DNA from: Conus ventricosus
Taxonomy: Eukaryota > Mollusca > Gastropoda > Neogastropoda > Conidae
Assembly (NCBI GenBank): GCA_018398815.1
Contig: CM031612.1
Coordinates: forward strand, 1,405,105 to 1,469,104
DNA length: 64,000 nt
Direction: 5' to 3'
The position numbers and the translations under genes were made by a program. Below are positions 1-9,567 of the stretch, piece after piece. Under the pieces are notes generated by a model. That model made no database searches, was not told the origin of the DNA, and worked only from the letters and a program-made list of their open reading frames with translations. Each line of letters opens with the position of its first letter. Position 1 is the first letter of the stretch.

Positions 1-147
1 AACCATGCCCAACACAACATCAACCATGTCAAAGTCTTGGCACTTTGGCAATCTAAGAGTGACAACTTGGAACGCGTTATGCAGGAATCTCATCTCATTG
101 CCAAACTGGGCACCGTCCACCCTCATGGCATCAACGTCCAAAAGTAG
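1..147 (+). pseudogene. PLE reverse transcriptase/GIY-YIG protein, C-terminal 48 codons
   Basis: Frame 1 reads 48 codons to a TAG at 145-147. It matches the last 48 residues of the PLE protein encoded on the minus strand at 23883-25168 almost residue for residue, sharing 'HNINHVKV', 'ALWQS' and 'QESHLIAKLGT'. In PLE proteins this region lies after the GIY-YIG nuclease core, so no catalytic motif is visible here. The 5' part lies outside the window, so whether this copy was intact cannot be judged. It is a different copy from the 23-25 kb one, because several residues differ. Confidence 0.75.
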
Positions 148-418
148 TATGTGCCATTCCATCTCTGCAGCTCTAGCCTGAAATATCCTCCACATACGCA
201 CACCCTACCTCTGTTTACCTCAGACATAGGTTGCAGCTATCATCCTCTTCCCTTTTCCTACACTCTCTGAGTCTCTCCATTTGCTACATCAATCGACTTA
301 CCCCCCCCACCCCCACCCCCTGCCCTAGTAATGATGTGTTGTTGGGATGTTGGTGGGTATGGCGGTTGTTGGGGTGGAGGTGGGGGTAACCAATGAATAA
401 GACTGATATTACACATGG

Positions 419-420
<2 letters not shown>

Positions 421-493
<73 letters not shown>

Positions 494-585
494 TCACTCA
501 CTCACTCACTCACTCATACACACACACATAACGAATAGAATGCTATCTCCTTTATCGTTGGTCGTGAAGGGGGGGGGGGGGGGGG

Positions 586-632
<47 letters not shown>

Positions 633-676
633 GTGTATAGGTGTGAATATGTTGCCCCTCCCCCTCCCCCTCCCCC
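421..676. repeat. microsatellite cluster: (CA)n, (ACTC)n, poly-G, (GA)n, C-rich
   Basis: A CA run of about 34 units is followed by ACTC repeats, a run of 17 or more G, 20 GA units and a C-rich tract. Reading frames through it (poly-Cys/Val or Thr/His) are artefacts. The cluster lies inside the PLE 3' UTR. Confidence 0.95.
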
Positions 677-1404
677 AGTTAGTACCTAAACCCATCCCCT
701 TCTTCCCTCCACCCTCATAGCATCAACACCTTAAAGTAACATGTACCAACCCACCACTTCAATCTCAGCCCACAGTATCCTCCCACAACACACACACACA
801 CACACACATACTACCTTATCTCCCACTATTCACCTCACACATAACTTATAGCTGTCTTATTTATGCATTTATTATCATTATTTTTATTTTTATTTATTTA
901 TTATTATTATTTTTTTTTTTTTTAATTTATTATTTTTATTTTTTTATTTTTTTTAAATGTTTCCTTTATTTATTTATTTAATTATTATAAAAATGTATTT
1001 TCTAAATATGTTTCTGTATCATGCTTTCGTTACCTTAACCTTCACTATCGTTGTTAGCAGTATCATTCAGTTATGCTATTGCTTGTATTGATACTACCAC
1101 TAGCATTGACATCACAATCGCCTTCGCCTCTGGGACTGTTGCCACGGCAACCCTGCTGCTTAAGAATCCTCTAACCCACTCTCCTTTCTCCCATACCCAT
1201 ACTTATTGACACCAAGATTGATCCTGTTCCCCCCCCCCCCCCCAATATTTTGACCATTATTAGTATTCCTATCAGTAATATTATTATCATCATTACGACT
1301 TTGACTCGCTCACTATTTCCCTTCCAACAGCCTCGTTCTCATTCAAGGCCTTCTTCCTTGCGCTGAACCCTAAGCGATCTGAAGCGATCAAAGCTAAGTG
1401 AATT

Positions 1405-1462
1405 TTCGTTGTTTTATTCGTTTATATATCACCTGACGAAGACCTAAGAGGTCGAAACGCGT
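1405..1462 (+). ncRNA. candidate hammerhead ribozyme of a PLE
   Basis: The conserved CTGACGA box is at 1433-1439. It is followed by a stem II of GACC (1441-1444) / GGTC (1450-1453) with loop TAAGA, then GAAACG at 1454-1459. Upstream CGTT at 1407-1410 (or 1419-1422) could supply the two-base-pair stem III and the cleavage site. Minimal type I hammerheads with very short stem III are known in PLE terminal repeats. Odd point: one A (1440) between the CTGANGA box and stem II is unpaired compared with the canonical fold. Self-cleavage is not shown by sequence alone. Confidence 0.55.
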
Positions 1463-1500
1463 TGTGTTTTGTCTTGTGACTCGTTTGTTCACGTTCTCTG

Positions 1501-1773
1501 CGCGGTTCGCGATGAATTAGCTCAGATTTCCTAGACAACACTGCAGGTATCTGTTTCTCTCAGAGCTGACTGATTCTAGGGTATCATAATTATGTAAGAA
1601 AACACCGATGTCATGCAGCCTGTGACAGAAACGGAAGTCCTTTGCAAAACGTCGGCATTCTCATCGACTGTGATTTTTTTTTTAATGTTTCCAAATTCTG
1701 TTACTTTCCAACCCCTGCTTTCGTAAGTTCTGGTTTCTTCTTCACGCCCAGAGCTGGTGTCAGTCCGTGTCAG
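1501..1773. other. unique sequence between PLE and satellite; no gene seen
   Basis: Short frames only, no splice-bordered open segment and no recognisable repeat. A T-run lies at about 1675-1683. Confidence 0.5.
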
Positions 1774-3400
1774 AATGGGAGGTATCCCCGGTGAGTTGAC
1801 AGGGACTATCGGTGGATGAATGTTGGGAGGTATCCGCGGTAAGTTGACAGGGACTGTCGGTGGATGTAGAGTGGGAGGTATCGCCGGTAAGTTGACAGGG
1901 AGTGTCGGTGGATGAAGAGTGGGAGGTATCCCCAGTAAGTTGACAGGGACTGTCGGTGGATGAATAGTAGGAGGTATCCCCGGTAAGTTGACAGGGACTT
2001 TGGTGGATGACTATTGGGAGGTATCCAGGTAAGTTGACAGGGACTGTCAGTGGATGAAGAGTGGAAGGTATCCCCGGTACGTTGACAGGGACTATCGGTG
2101 GATGAAGAGTGGGAGGCATCCCCGGTAAGTTGACAGGGTCTATCGGTGGATGAAGAGTGGGAGGTATCCCCGGTAAGCTGACAGGGACTGTCGGTGGATG
2201 AAGAGTGGGAGGTATCCCCGGTAAGTTGACAGGGACTATCGGTGGATGAAGAGTGGGAGGTATCCAGGTAAGTTGACAGGGACTATCTGTGGATGAATAG
2301 TGGGAGGTATCCGCGGTAAGTTGACAGGGACTGTCGGTGGATGAAGAGTGGGAGGTATCCCCGGTAAGTTGACAGGGACTGTCGGTGGATGAAGAGTGGA
2401 AGGTATCCCCGGTAAGTTGACAGGGACTATCGGTGGATGAAGAGTGGGAGGTATCCCCGGTAAGTTGACAGGGACTGTCGGTGATGAAGAGTGGGAGGTA
2501 TCCCCGGTAAGCTGACAGGGACTGTCGGTGGATGAAGAGTGGGAGGTATCCCCGGTAAGTTGACAGGGACTATCTGTGGATGAATAGTGGGAGGTATCCG
2601 CGGTAAGTTGACAGGGACTGTCGGTGGATGTAGAGTGGGAGGTATCACCGGTAAGTTGACAGGGACTGTCAATGGATGAAGAGTGGGAGGTATCCCCGGT
2701 AAGTTGACAGGGACTGTCGGTGGATGTAGAGTGGAGGTATCCGCGGTAAGTTGACAGGGACTGTCGGTGGATGAATGTTGGGAGGTATCCCCGGTAAGTT
2801 GACAGGGACTGCCGGTGGATGAATAGTGGGAGGTATCCGCGGTAAGTTGACAGGGACTGTCGGTGGATGAATAGTGGGAGGTATCCGCAGTAAGTTGACA
2901 GGGACTGTCTGTGGATGTAGAGTGGGAGGTATCCGCGGTAAGTTGACAGGGACTGTCGGTGGATGAATAGTGGGAGGTATCCGCGGTAAGTTGACAGGGA
3001 CTGTCGGTGGATGTAGAGTGGGAGGTATCCGCGGTAAGTTGACAGGGACTGTCGGTGGATGTAGAGTGGGAGGTATCCGCGGTAAGTTGACAGGGACTAT
3101 CAGTGGATGAATAGTGTTAGGTATCCGCGGTAAGTTGACAGGGACTGTCGATGGATGTAGAGTGGGAGGTATCCGCAGTAAGTTGACAGGGACTGTCGGT
3201 GGATGTAGAGTGGGAGGTATCCGCGGTAAGTTGACAGGGACTATCGGTGGATGAATAGTGGGAGGTATCCCCGGTAAGTTGACAGGGACTGTCGGTGGAT
3301 GAACAGTGGGGGGTGTCCACGGTAAGTTGACAGGGACTATCGGTGGATGTAGAGTGGGAGGTATCCGCGGTAAGTTGACAGGGACTGTCGGAGGATGAAA
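1774..3400. repeat. 48-bp satellite, about 34 copies
   Basis: The unit contains 'GTAAGTTGACAGGGACTGTC' followed by 'GGTGGATGAAGAGTGGGAGG'. Copies differ mainly at a GAAGAG/GTAGAG/GAATAG position and at CCCCGG/CCGCGG. A short hairpin, GACAG-GGA-CTGTC, is present in most copies. Because 48 is a multiple of 3, minus-strand frames stay open as 16-residue repeats; these are not genes. The array ends next to a poly-G tract at 3420-3448. Confidence 0.95.
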
Positions 3401-3420
3401 CTGGGGCACCCTTTGGAGGA

Positions 3421-3451
<31 letters not shown>

Positions 3452-3765
3452 GGCGCTCATGCACGCCAGCACCAAAACAAGTGTAAAACTAGAAGGGCAC
3501 TCGGGAGAACGCAGTCCCCAGCCAAGATAGAATGGATGCTGGATCCGACCCTTTGACCGGCGCCGAACTAAGCATGAGTGGATTCGTCCTTGGGCACACT
3601 CCGTCTTCGCGCCAAATGTGGTTGAAACTTGCTCAGTAGTTTTTGTATATTCTTGCTGACAACCCCACCCTACCCCCACCCCCACCCCCAAAAAGGATTA
3701 AGGTAAAAATAAATGCTCCTTGGTGGAAGTAAAGGGGGAAGTATGGGGGTGTCTTATGATTCCAG

Positions 3766-3941
3766 GAAAACTATCAGCGGCAGCACCTGTTCCGGCAGAG
3801 ACTTCCAGTTTGGGTCCTCCTCATCCTGGTCTTACAACCAACACGCCGCTTTCTGCTTCCCTGCCAGAGATGGACCTGCCTCCTGCTTATGAAGACATCG
3901 TAGGGATGGAGGAAGAGCGAGAGGAGGCGACTGCCGCGCAG
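3766..3941 (+). CDS. host gene, candidate exon 1 visible (PY-motif exon)
   Basis: A 176-nt open exon bordered by TTCCAG|GAAAAC and GCGCAG|GTAGCA. It begins with two bases of a split codon and ends in phase 0. The 58-residue translation is Pro/Ser/Ala-rich at first, then acidic. It contains LPPAYEDI, a PPxY motif of the type bound by WW domains, followed by an EEEREE stretch. PPxY plus an acidic segment is common in cytoplasmic tails and adaptor proteins, but I do not recognise the family. Upstream exons must exist outside or early in the window, since no start codon is required here. Its end phase matches the next exon at 7500. The codon composition is clearly unlike the repeat-rich surroundings. 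Confidence 0.55.
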
Positions 3942-4225
3942 GTAGCACTATTGTCTGTGCTTAGTGCACTTTCCACACCACAGCGCCTTATTCATAAATG
4001 GGATTAATATTTCTTAGAAAGGGGGCGTGGGGTCTCCGCTTTGAAGCGGCTCGTAATCCAAAAATCACAGTAAAACCATAGTCAGAGTTTCTGACTCGAC
4101 GTCCCCTCACACAGTGAAATGGTTCCTAGTAGAACAAGAAGGGCCAAGTACTGGTTTACAAAAACCAAAGTATCAAGGTGAATGCTAGCATTAATGCAGA
4201 GAAAACAAGACTTATATCCGTATGA

Positions 4226-4416
4226 TATGCATATATGTATGTATGTATGCATGTATATATATGCATGTATGCATGTATATATGTATGTATGTATGTATGT
4301 ATGTCAGTACAACCGTGAGTTAATCTGACAATAAATTGGTTTCAGTCAGTATGTATGTATGTATGCATGCATGCCTGCATGCCTGTATGCATGCATGTAC
4401 ATATGTATGTATATAC

Positions 4417-4490
<74 letters not shown>
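4226..4490. repeat. (TATG)n / (GA)n / (GT)n microsatellites in intron
   Basis: Degenerate TATG/CATG tetranucleotides run to about 4415, then about 18 GA units and about 19 GT units. Confidence 0.9.
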
Positions 4491-4531
4491 ATTCTCATTG
4501 TGATCTGCAGGTACAAACAGTTGACATAAAC

Positions 4532-4935
4532 TTGAAATTGAACTGGTTAGACGTAAAGATACGTAAAGGGGAAACAAATCATGCAAATCCTGTGGTGTGA
4601 ATGGTGGATATGAGGTGATGGTTGGTGGGATGAAATTGAATTGGTTAGACGTAAAGGTATCTAAAAGGGAAACAAATCATGCACATCCTGTGGTGTGAAT
4701 GGTGGATAGGAGGTTATGGGGGGGGGGGGGGGGGGATGGGGAATATGGAACTTCATGAACGTTGGAGGGTTTCAGTCTTCATCGCTCAGTTTCTGTTGTC
4801 CATCTTGTCATTGGCCTTCACGCTACCGTCCTGTCTGCTTTTCTGATGTGGGACAGCATCATCGCTGTTTCTCTTGTCCATCTTGTCATTGGCCTTCACG
4901 CTACCGTCCTGTCTGATTATATGTTGTGGGACAGC
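4532..4935. repeat. two local tandem duplications
   Basis: Segment 4532-4610 is repeated at about 4631-4708, sharing 'GGTTAGACGTAAAG' and 'CCTGTGGTGTGAATGGTGGA'. Segment 4787-4860 is repeated at 4861-4935, sharing 'CCATCTTGTCATTGGCCTTC'. The small frames over these are not convincing genes. Confidence 0.8.
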
Positions 4936-7235
4936 ATATTTGCCTTTTGTTTAATGCATGATGTCTGAGATTTGTCTGGGCTTATTTTTGCTCAAGTGTA
5001 AAGGCTTAGTGGATCTCAGTCGTTTAGTCTTTTGCACCATTCCCTTCTCGTGCATGCCTCGCGTACAATACAGGCGAATCACCAGGTAAATGAAACAAAA
5101 ATGATTGATTGTGTAACGCCTATGTGTGCATCCATGAGTGAGCATGCATACCGTGTGCGTGCGTGTGTGCGTAAATGAATGTGTGCGTGTTTAAAGCTCA
5201 AGCTAAAATGTAATGCCATAAAATTATGAAGAGCGGTATGGAACAAAACAATTGATATCATAGCCCCATATAGATCAATGTCTAGAAACATCTGTATAAT
5301 ATACAACGCATCATGAAGCAAATTAATGAATATCACAAATAAAATGGTAATGCGAGGCGTGTCATTACACAGTGTCGTGTGTCGCAAGATGTAACAATGT
5401 CTTTGATAAAAGACAATATTTTTGTAATATATATTCTTTTTGTGTCACCATTAGCAACGCTTTTTCGTTGCACTTTTCTGCCCCATCTGTTAAGAACCTT
5501 TTTTTTTTATTAGCGGAGAGGGGTTACAAGAGGTATGTGTGATGGTGTGCAGTGAGGGAGGGAGAATCGTTTGTAAACTCTTCCAGTACACCATCTACAA
5601 TAATGCAGGGATTTTTCCAACTCATATTTTGGCCAGAAAAGCAAATAAATAAATCGAGCCAAGTTATTTTAAGAGTGTCTTTAAGTCATCGGTAAGAGTT
5701 TTTGTCATCTAAAGTCAGAATAAATTGGTTTGGCGTGACAGTTAATCCTCTCTTAACAGCACGCAGTCTGTAATAATAGTAAACTAAGCTACTGTGGTCA
5801 AACAACCCAACAGATGAGCCATGTTCTCTGCATAAATTCACATTCAAAATTAGATTGTGAAAGCAAAATGAATCCAACCGTAGTTGTTTTGGGTATGTTT
5901 AGAGTTTTGTGCATCACACATTACAAAAATGACTGATGAAGTTAACCGGAGGTACGTCTTTGAATAAATCGCCTTTTCCATAAAATACTTAAATGTGTAT
6001 TTGGCAGGTCACTCGTTGGAAAAAAAATGTTCAGTATAATTAAATCTGGTAGAACAACGACAACATGACTAATTCTCTTTCACAAGAAATATCGACGGGC
6101 ATAACTTTATGTAAAATTTTCTAGTGTCCTTTTAAGTAGTTTTTTTGTGATGTCTTTGGTTCTGGACCGTACAAAATGACTTGATTTTATGCCAGAATTG
6201 CCAAGCGAAAAGCGAAGAATTCTTAGAAACAGCCATTTAGGCTTTTGAATGAGATTGAAAGCAAATGATTGTTTAACAAAAGAAACCAAACCTAGCCAAT
6301 GCAGTATTATTTGCTCGAGTCAGAACCATTGGCATGCAATGCATATTAGGTAAAGAGTATAATTATATCAGTTAGAAGTTTTCCATACAAAAACGAGCGA
6401 GAAAGGTTCACGCTACTCAAGAGCTAATTCGTAGTGTAACCACATGGCCAAAGATTTAAAATGGTCCATATAAAATAGTGTGATCAATTTTATTTTTCTA
6501 TCCCATATATCATACGAAACTGCTCTCTATACTTCCTGAGACAGACTCTACTTCATTTTGTGCTTATATGTAAAATTTCGCAAGACTAGTAAGATTAAAT
6601 ATTTCACATATATCAAAGTCACGTGTGCAGCCAAATACCACTAGTTTGATGATGAAATATGTGTTTCATAGTCAAGAAACATTTCCTTAATGAGTTCCGA
6701 TTTTGTACTGAACTGTGGGAAAACCATCCATGTTCCTCTTTTGCACACGCTCGTACCCTTCCAGGATCCAAGATCTTGGAATGGAGTGAATTGAAATAAT
6801 ATATTCGAGGATCGTATTGAGTCTGTTGTTGCTTCCTTAATTTTGTATTTCATGTACAGTTAGCTGCCGGTTGTCGTCCCGATGAAATACAAGTCTAAAC
6901 TTTACTTTTCACAACATAATCTACCACAAGCAAAGTCTGCTCTTTTGTTGCAACAATATACTCGCATTTATTTGGAAAGTAGATACCTGTCTTCTCTCCC
7001 ACCCCTCGGTCAATCCACCAGCCTCCACTCCCCCCCCCCCCCCCCGCCTACCTCCCTCACCATCACCGCTACCACTTCCCTATCTGCCTTTCCCCTCTCT
7101 TTCCATTCTCTCCGCCTTCCCCCCCCCCCCCCCCCTCCCCCACCCCCTTCTCCTCAGTACGCATTGTCATCGGCTAAATCACAAATGGATATCAAACAAA
7201 CAAACAGATAAACGCACGAATAAACGGCAGAAAAA
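4936..7235. other. intronic unique sequence; no gene recognised
   Basis: The region is AT-rich with short frames only (up to about 70 codons, and a longer one at 6882-7211 formed by C-rich runs). None has recognisable domains or paired splice sites. Poly-C tracts lie at about 7030-7045 and 7120-7140. Confidence 0.6.
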
Positions 7236-7421
7236 AACCTGTGTTTAACAACTGCCGGTAACCATACAAATCTACGTTGCCCCAGTAACCAATTAATCCC
7301 AGTTCACACCTCCCGACAGATGGCTGTAACCTGTGTTTACCAACTGTCAGTAACCATACCAACCTGCGTTGCCCCAGTAACCAGTTAATCCCAGTTCACA
7401 CCTCCGACAGATGGCTGTGAC
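7236..7421. repeat. tandem duplication, 2 x about 93 bp
   Basis: Two copies start with 'ACCTGTGTTTA' and end in 'CAGATGGCTGT'. The second copy runs into a short open segment (7411-7461, 17 codons) with a possible donor ATGCTG|GTAAGG, so it may be exonic or may belong to the 7500 exon through a one-base indel. Confidence 0.75.
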
Positions 7422-7499
7422 CAAGGCAGAGGCTGAAGGGCGGAAGTGCGTCATCATGCTGGTAAGGTTCCCGATAGTTCATTGGCTTCCTTCCGCCAG

Positions 7500-7568
7500 A
7501 CCATCCGACGAGAGCAGAACAACCTGATGGACGCCGACCTCGCTTTCCTTGCTGCCCTGTCCCCTCAG
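7500..7568 (+). CDS. host gene, candidate exon 2
   Basis: A 69-nt exon (23 codons) between CCGCCAG|ACCATC and CCTCAG|GTTGGT, phase 0 at both ends. It therefore joins in frame with the exons ending at 3941 and starting at 8844. The translation begins TIRREQNNL and ends in FLAALSPQ. The acceptor lies only 38 nt after a possible donor at 7461/7462. That is too short for a normal intron, so the upstream segment 7411-7499 may be one exon with a one-base sequence error. The donor GTTGGT is weak. Function is not recognised. Confidence 0.5.
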
Positions 7569-7589
7569 GTTGGTTTGGATAGATGGATG

Positions 7590-7592
<3 letters not shown>

Positions 7593-7658
<66 letters not shown>

Positions 7659-7817
7659 ATATGCATGTGTATGCGTGTATGTAATCTGTGGACTTGTGTG
7701 AGCATGGTCCTGCAAACATCCACCTTCATATGTACGTGTCGTATATGTATGTATTTGTGCCTGTGTGTATGGGTGTATACGCATGTGTGTGCGTGCTACT
7801 GCGCGCGCGTGCGCTTG

Positions 7818-7872
<55 letters not shown>

Positions 7873-7956
7873 GTGAGCGCATGTGTGCGTATGTGTGTGT
7901 TGATGTATGTGCGCGTACACGTATGTGCATGTGTGTATGCGTAAGCGCGACCGCAC

Positions 7957-8023
<67 letters not shown>
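7593..8023. repeat. three long (GT)n arrays with GT-rich linkers
   Basis: Nearly pure GT runs lie at about 7593-7655, 7818-7868 and 7963-8022, joined by degenerate GT/GC/TATG sequence. This produces frames of Cys-Val or Thr-His repeats on both strands that should be ignored. Confidence 0.95.
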
Positions 8024-8028
<5 letters not shown>

Positions 8029-8843
8029 CAGCCTTTATTTGTGGGAAAAGAATGTTCACAAGATGACACGGTAACAAGAACACGAACAAGAACAACAAGA
8101 AAAACAAAAACAACAAGAAAAACAGCAAGAATAACAACAAACTCACATTCTGAAGACTGGTTACATCCTGAAAATTGTAGAGATACGAAAAACAATTCAT
8201 GACATAGGAGCTAAACTATAAACATTGTTAAGGTAAGCAAGATATAGACTGTGCTGATATTGCCATCCATTCCGCCTAATTTCTCACACTGGGGTTTGAG
8301 GGGGGGGGGGATGTAAAATAGAGTGAACAACACTGCAACATAGCTAAAATACGTGAAGATGGCACACATACTGCAGAATAGCCAGTTAGATTCCATCTTG
8401 AAAAGCGTGTACAATTTTCACCGCATAGTGGCCAGATTACAACAAAAGTTCAAGTATGTCATGATTTGTGAGCGCAAATGAAAGTAAAAGAGTTCCCAGA
8501 CCAAAGACAGGAAGGACAAAAAACACAGCAGACGGCAGAAAGGAAAGACAATAATGGAAACGAGATGGAAAAGAAAGAGATACGTTCCTGGCATGACATT
8601 CTAGCTGGTGGGAGAGCTACGTGTGCTGAAGGAGCCCATGAGAACAAAAGGGGAAGATACACCTGTACAAGACCCCAAGGTCTAAACTGCATCTGACAGC
8701 ATTTTTCTTTTCTTGTTGCTTCCATTTGTTTGGCGGCCTAGTTACCCGAGTTTGATTCTTTGGAATCGACCCTGGCCTGCAAACGCGCCATTTTCAGTCG
8801 ATCAAACATCTGGGTTGAAATGTGCAACCTATGTGGTCTTCAG
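8024..8843. other. intronic sequence without recognised feature
   Basis: Contains an A/C-rich tract (8075-8140, degenerate AACAAG units) and two overlapping opposite frames at 8459-8725 that lack domain similarity. The open frame 8760-8843 runs into exon 3 and may only be intron read-through. Confidence 0.5.
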
Positions 8844-9024
8844 CCCATGTCCACACTGACGAAGTCCCAGGACTTCTGGCCTGACCACTATGCCTTGGCC
8901 CTGCTGGTCTTCCCTGACTCCGACAGCGGGCAGGAGTGGGTGAGAGGGGTGAAGGAGCGGGGGGACACCTGGATAGCTGACAGTGACATCCTCATGGTGC
9001 CCGGGTCCTGGTCCGTTCCTCAAG
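8844..9024 (+). CDS. host gene, candidate exon 3
   Basis: The reading frame of this 181-nt exon continues in phase from the previous exon and ends in phase 1 at CTCAAG|GTTTGT. The acceptor is GTCTTCAG|CCCATG; an alternative in-frame acceptor, TCCCAG|GACTTC, lies at 8871. The translation includes DFWPDHYALALLVFPDSDSG and WIADSDILMVPGSW, with balanced coding-like composition, several Trp and no low complexity. This is the strongest coding segment in the window apart from the transposons. The downstream intron is 24.65 kb of satellites and transposons, and the next exon at 33676 restores the split codon exactly. The family is not recognised. Confidence 0.65.
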
Positions 9025-9071
9025 GTTTGTGACTCGGTATTTTCCCCTGCCTTCCCCCCTGCACGCCACCC

Positions 9072-9073
<2 letters not shown>

Positions 9074-9125
<52 letters not shown>

Positions 9126-9150
9126 GCACACACGCACACACACACACACT
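9074..9150. repeat. (CT)n and (CA)n microsatellite
   Basis: About 22 CT units followed by ACAC-rich sequence, just inside the large intron. Confidence 0.95.
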
Positions 9151-9246
9151 CCAATCCACCTTCCCCCTTTCCCTCTCCTCCCAAAATCTAACTCTGCTGT
9201 CCACCTGTCCTTCATCCTACCCTAGCTTTTCTGTGTCAGTACCTTG

Positions 9247-9544
9247 TATGCTTTAATGAACCTTCACATTTGCTCTGCTAATACCATCTGTCCTCTATGC
9301 TTTAATGAACCTTCACATTTGCTCTGCTAATACCATCTGTCCTCTGTGCTTTAATGAACCTTCACATTTGCTCTGCTAATATCATCTGTCCTCTATGCTT
9401 TATTGAACCTTCACATTTGCTCTGCCAATACCATCTGTCCTCTGTGCTTTAATGAACCTTCACATTTTCTCTGCTAATGCCATTTGTCCTCTATGCTTTA
9501 CTGAACCTTCACATTTTCTCTGCTAATACCATCTGCCCTCTGTC
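9247..9544. repeat. 49-bp satellite, about 6 copies
   Basis: The unit contains 'CTTTAATGAACCTTCACATT' and 'TGCTCTGCTAATACCATCTG'. Its ACCATCTGTCC end resembles the core of the following 39/42-bp array, so the two are probably related. Confidence 0.9.
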
Positions 9545-9567
9545 CTACTTTGATCTTGCTTGTACTA

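Larger units (their letters stand above)
1..1500 (+). mobile_element. 3' part of a Penelope-like retroelement (PLE)
   Basis: The segment starts inside the last codons of a PLE endonuclease frame and ends after a hammerhead-like motif at 1405-1462. The same order (C-terminal coding end, then ribozyme-like motif) recurs on the minus strand at 23.3-25.2 kb, which supports the assignment. The 3' UTR has been lengthened by microsatellites (CA, GA, poly-G, poly-T). Around 705-790 there is a second, diverged copy of the sequence that follows the stop codon at 145-147. The outer 3' boundary is set by loss of similarity to the second PLE and is approximate. The element is cut by the window start. Confidence 0.7.

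Noticed and set aside
2669..3691. Minus-strand 340-codon frame with VPVNLPRIPPTLHPPT repeats
   Set aside because: Satellite of 48 bp (16 codons); collagen- or elastin-like appearance is incidental.
7446..8200. Cys-Val and Thr-His repeat frames
   Set aside because: GT/CA microsatellite translations. Only the first 41 codons overlap a possible host exon.
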